This document shows positions 15,308-16,123 of a stretch of DNA of 16,123 bases, piece after piece. The position numbers and the translations under genes were made by a program. The first letter of the stretch is position 1. The number at the start of each line of letters is the position of its first letter. The notes under the pieces were generated by a model. The model was not told the origin of the DNA, searched no databases, and worked only from the letters and a program-made list of their open reading frames with translations. This DNA is from Treponema sp. (lineage in GTDB: Bacteria > Spirochaetota > Spirochaetia > Treponematales > Treponemataceae), in assembly GCA_017963165.1 (NCBI GenBank), contig JAGCTZ010000177.1:1-16123 (forward strand), written 5' to 3'.

Positions 15308-15976
15308 TTATAAGTTCTTCAAAATCATCGGAATATAAGCCGCATCTAATACACTAAAAGCAAAGTGCTTCTTTCCTAAATCTTTTAAGGAAGCGCCAAT
15401 GTGATACATGATTTTTTGATCAATAATCAAAAACCTGTCGTGAGCTTTTGTTGTGAAGTTTAGTGTAAGCGTTGGATATTGGGTATTGAAAGTTTGTACA
15501 TCCAGTGGTGCCAGTTTTGTTTTTGGGTCTGTGTAAATAGTCACATTAACGCCTTTCGTCTTTTTTGCCAGACGTTGTAAAATGGACAAATCTACATAGT
15601 TATCAATGAGGATAATTTCTTTCTTTGCCTGGGCTATGAAGCTTTCGAACTTAGCGTAAGCGTCGAAAATCTGCCCCTGGAAGTAGATGCCTTGTTCTGT
15701 GAAAGCGTAGGGTGCGTATTTTATGTTACTGCCACGACCTTTGTTCAAGGTGAAAATTTTGCACCTTGAAAGTTCTTGAATTTCTGCATCCGATAATTGA
15801 AACATGAAATCTGAATCAAATCGTTCAATGTTGTTTTTTACCTGACGATTAAAATTTTTGGTTTCATACCCATAAATCTGAGCAAGGTCGAAATCAAGCA
15901 TCACCTGCTGCCCGCGAATAACATGAATTTTTGAGCGAATAGAATTGTCTTCTAAAAGTGAAATTTCATTTTCCAT
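15308..15976 (-). CDS. ORF6N domain protein with PLD-like C-terminus, internally shortened
   Basis: 222 residues. Residues 12-96 match the ORF6N domain (KIHVIRGQQVMLDFDLAQIY, NFNRQVKNNIERF, FMFQLSDAEIQEL, YAPYAFTEQG), a DNA-binding-associated domain of phage antirepressors and chromosomal relatives. Residues 98-222 match the C-terminal region that such chromosomal proteins often carry: FQGQIFDAYAKFESFI, EIILIDNYVD, VNVTIYTDPKTKL, FNTQYPTL, HDRFLIIDQKI and YHIGASLKDLGKK. HDRFLIID is a single PLD-like HKD motif with Arg in place of Lys. From memory, relatives have about 70-80 more residues between AFTEQG and FFDGQIYDA, covering the end of ORF6N and a coiled linker. Here the two parts join directly at residue 96-98. 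The start ATG follows GAGG by 6 nt. No prophage genes surround it. Function is uncertain; it may be a decayed or minimal version. Confidence 0.88.
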   Translation of the reverse strand: MENEISLLEDNSIRSKIHVIRGQQVMLDFDLAQIYGYETKNFNRQVKNNIERFDSDFMFQLSDAEIQELSRCKIFTLNKGRGSNIKYAPYAFTEQGIYFQGQIFDAYAKFESFIAQAKKEIILIDNYVDLSILQRLAKKTKGVNVTIYTDPKTKLAPLDVQTFNTQYPTLTLNFTTKAHDRFLIIDQKIMYHIGASLKDLGKKHFAFSVLDAAYIPMILKNL

Positions 15977-16000
15977 ACCATACCTCGTATATTAAAGTAA

Positions 16001-16030
16001 TTGAATTATCTTGCATCATTTAGGTAAAAT
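16001..16030 (+). promoter_or_regulatory. Weak candidate promoter for the gene at the window end
   Basis: TTGAAT (16001-16006) and TAAAAT (16025-16030) are 18 bp apart on the plus strand, 13 nt before an ATG at 16044. Both boxes are imperfect and the region is AT-rich, so chance is possible. Confidence 0.35.
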
Positions 16031-16043
16031 TAACCTGTGTCTT

Positions 16044-16123
16044 ATGAAAGATTTTCCGTACAACCCTTGTAGTTTTGACTACCTTTTGGAGACTGGAAGT
16101 CTTGCTCTGTTTGACAGTTCACC
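16044..16123 (+). CDS. Possible gene start, cut by the window end
   Basis: An ATG at 16044 opens a frame of 26 codons that runs off the window (MKDFPYNPCSFDYLLETGSL and onward). It is divergent from the ORF6N gene, and a weak promoter-like pair lies upstream. There is no good Shine-Dalgarno sequence before it. The fragment is too short to assign a family. It could be a real gene or an incidental open frame. Confidence 0.4.
   Translation, partial: MKDFPYNPCSFDYLLETGSLALFDSS

Noticed and set aside
15308..15976. ORF6N protein as evidence for a prophage
   Set aside because: No integrase, capsid, lysis or replication genes occur nearby. Chromosomal ORF6N genes with PLD-like C-termini are common as solitary genes.

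Overview
The window looks like chromosomal DNA from a low-to-moderate GC spirochaete, most likely a host-associated Treponema. This is an inference from several things seen together: a diderm envelope (an outer-membrane barrel protein and two lipobox lipoproteins), a pyruvate phosphate dikinase, membrane-anchored EAL proteins of a kind common in treponemes, strong AGGAGG-type ribosome binding sites, and a short dispersed palindromic repeat. No 16S gene or other definitive marker is present. There are no tRNA or rRNA genes, no CRISPR array and no insertion sequence.

Region 1 (1-2793): the 3' part of ppdK, whose start lies outside the window, with a lysine/alanine/proline-rich C-terminal tail. 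It is followed by two hairpins and a strong intrinsic terminator. Region 2 (2820-6681): two tandem paralogous genes, each 642 codons. Each protein has seven predicted membrane helices, a degenerate GGDEF-like domain and a C-terminal EAL domain. The first keeps every catalytic EAL residue. The second has two substitutions at metal-binding positions, so the pair looks like an active cyclic-di-GMP phosphodiesterase plus an impaired or sensory partner. Region 3 (6685-9816, minus): a 1043-residue exported protein with an HExxH metallopeptidase-like domain, a TolB-like propeller and an outer-membrane barrel. Region 4 (9905-10804): a GNAT-type acetyltransferase on the minus strand. A short dispersed repeat lies downstream of it, and a second copy lies in frame inside it.

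Region 5 (10836-12925): a self-contained operon of a YtrA-type GntR repressor, an ABC ATPase and an ABC permease. It has a consensus promoter, a 14-bp perfect inverted repeat over the -10 box, and a terminator. Region 6 (12930-15280, minus): a YfbK-like von Willebrand A lipoprotein and a small unrecognised lipoprotein, each with its own recognisable promoter. Region 7 (15308-16123): a shortened ORF6N/PLD-like protein on the minus strand and the first codons of a possible plus-strand gene that runs off the end.

Most of this is ordinary chromosomal content and I do not see a large new defence or mobile system. The most notable points are the active/degenerate EAL pair, the three-part outer-membrane protein, the nested GntR operator, the repeat translated inside the acetyltransferase, and the internally deleted ORF6N protein.
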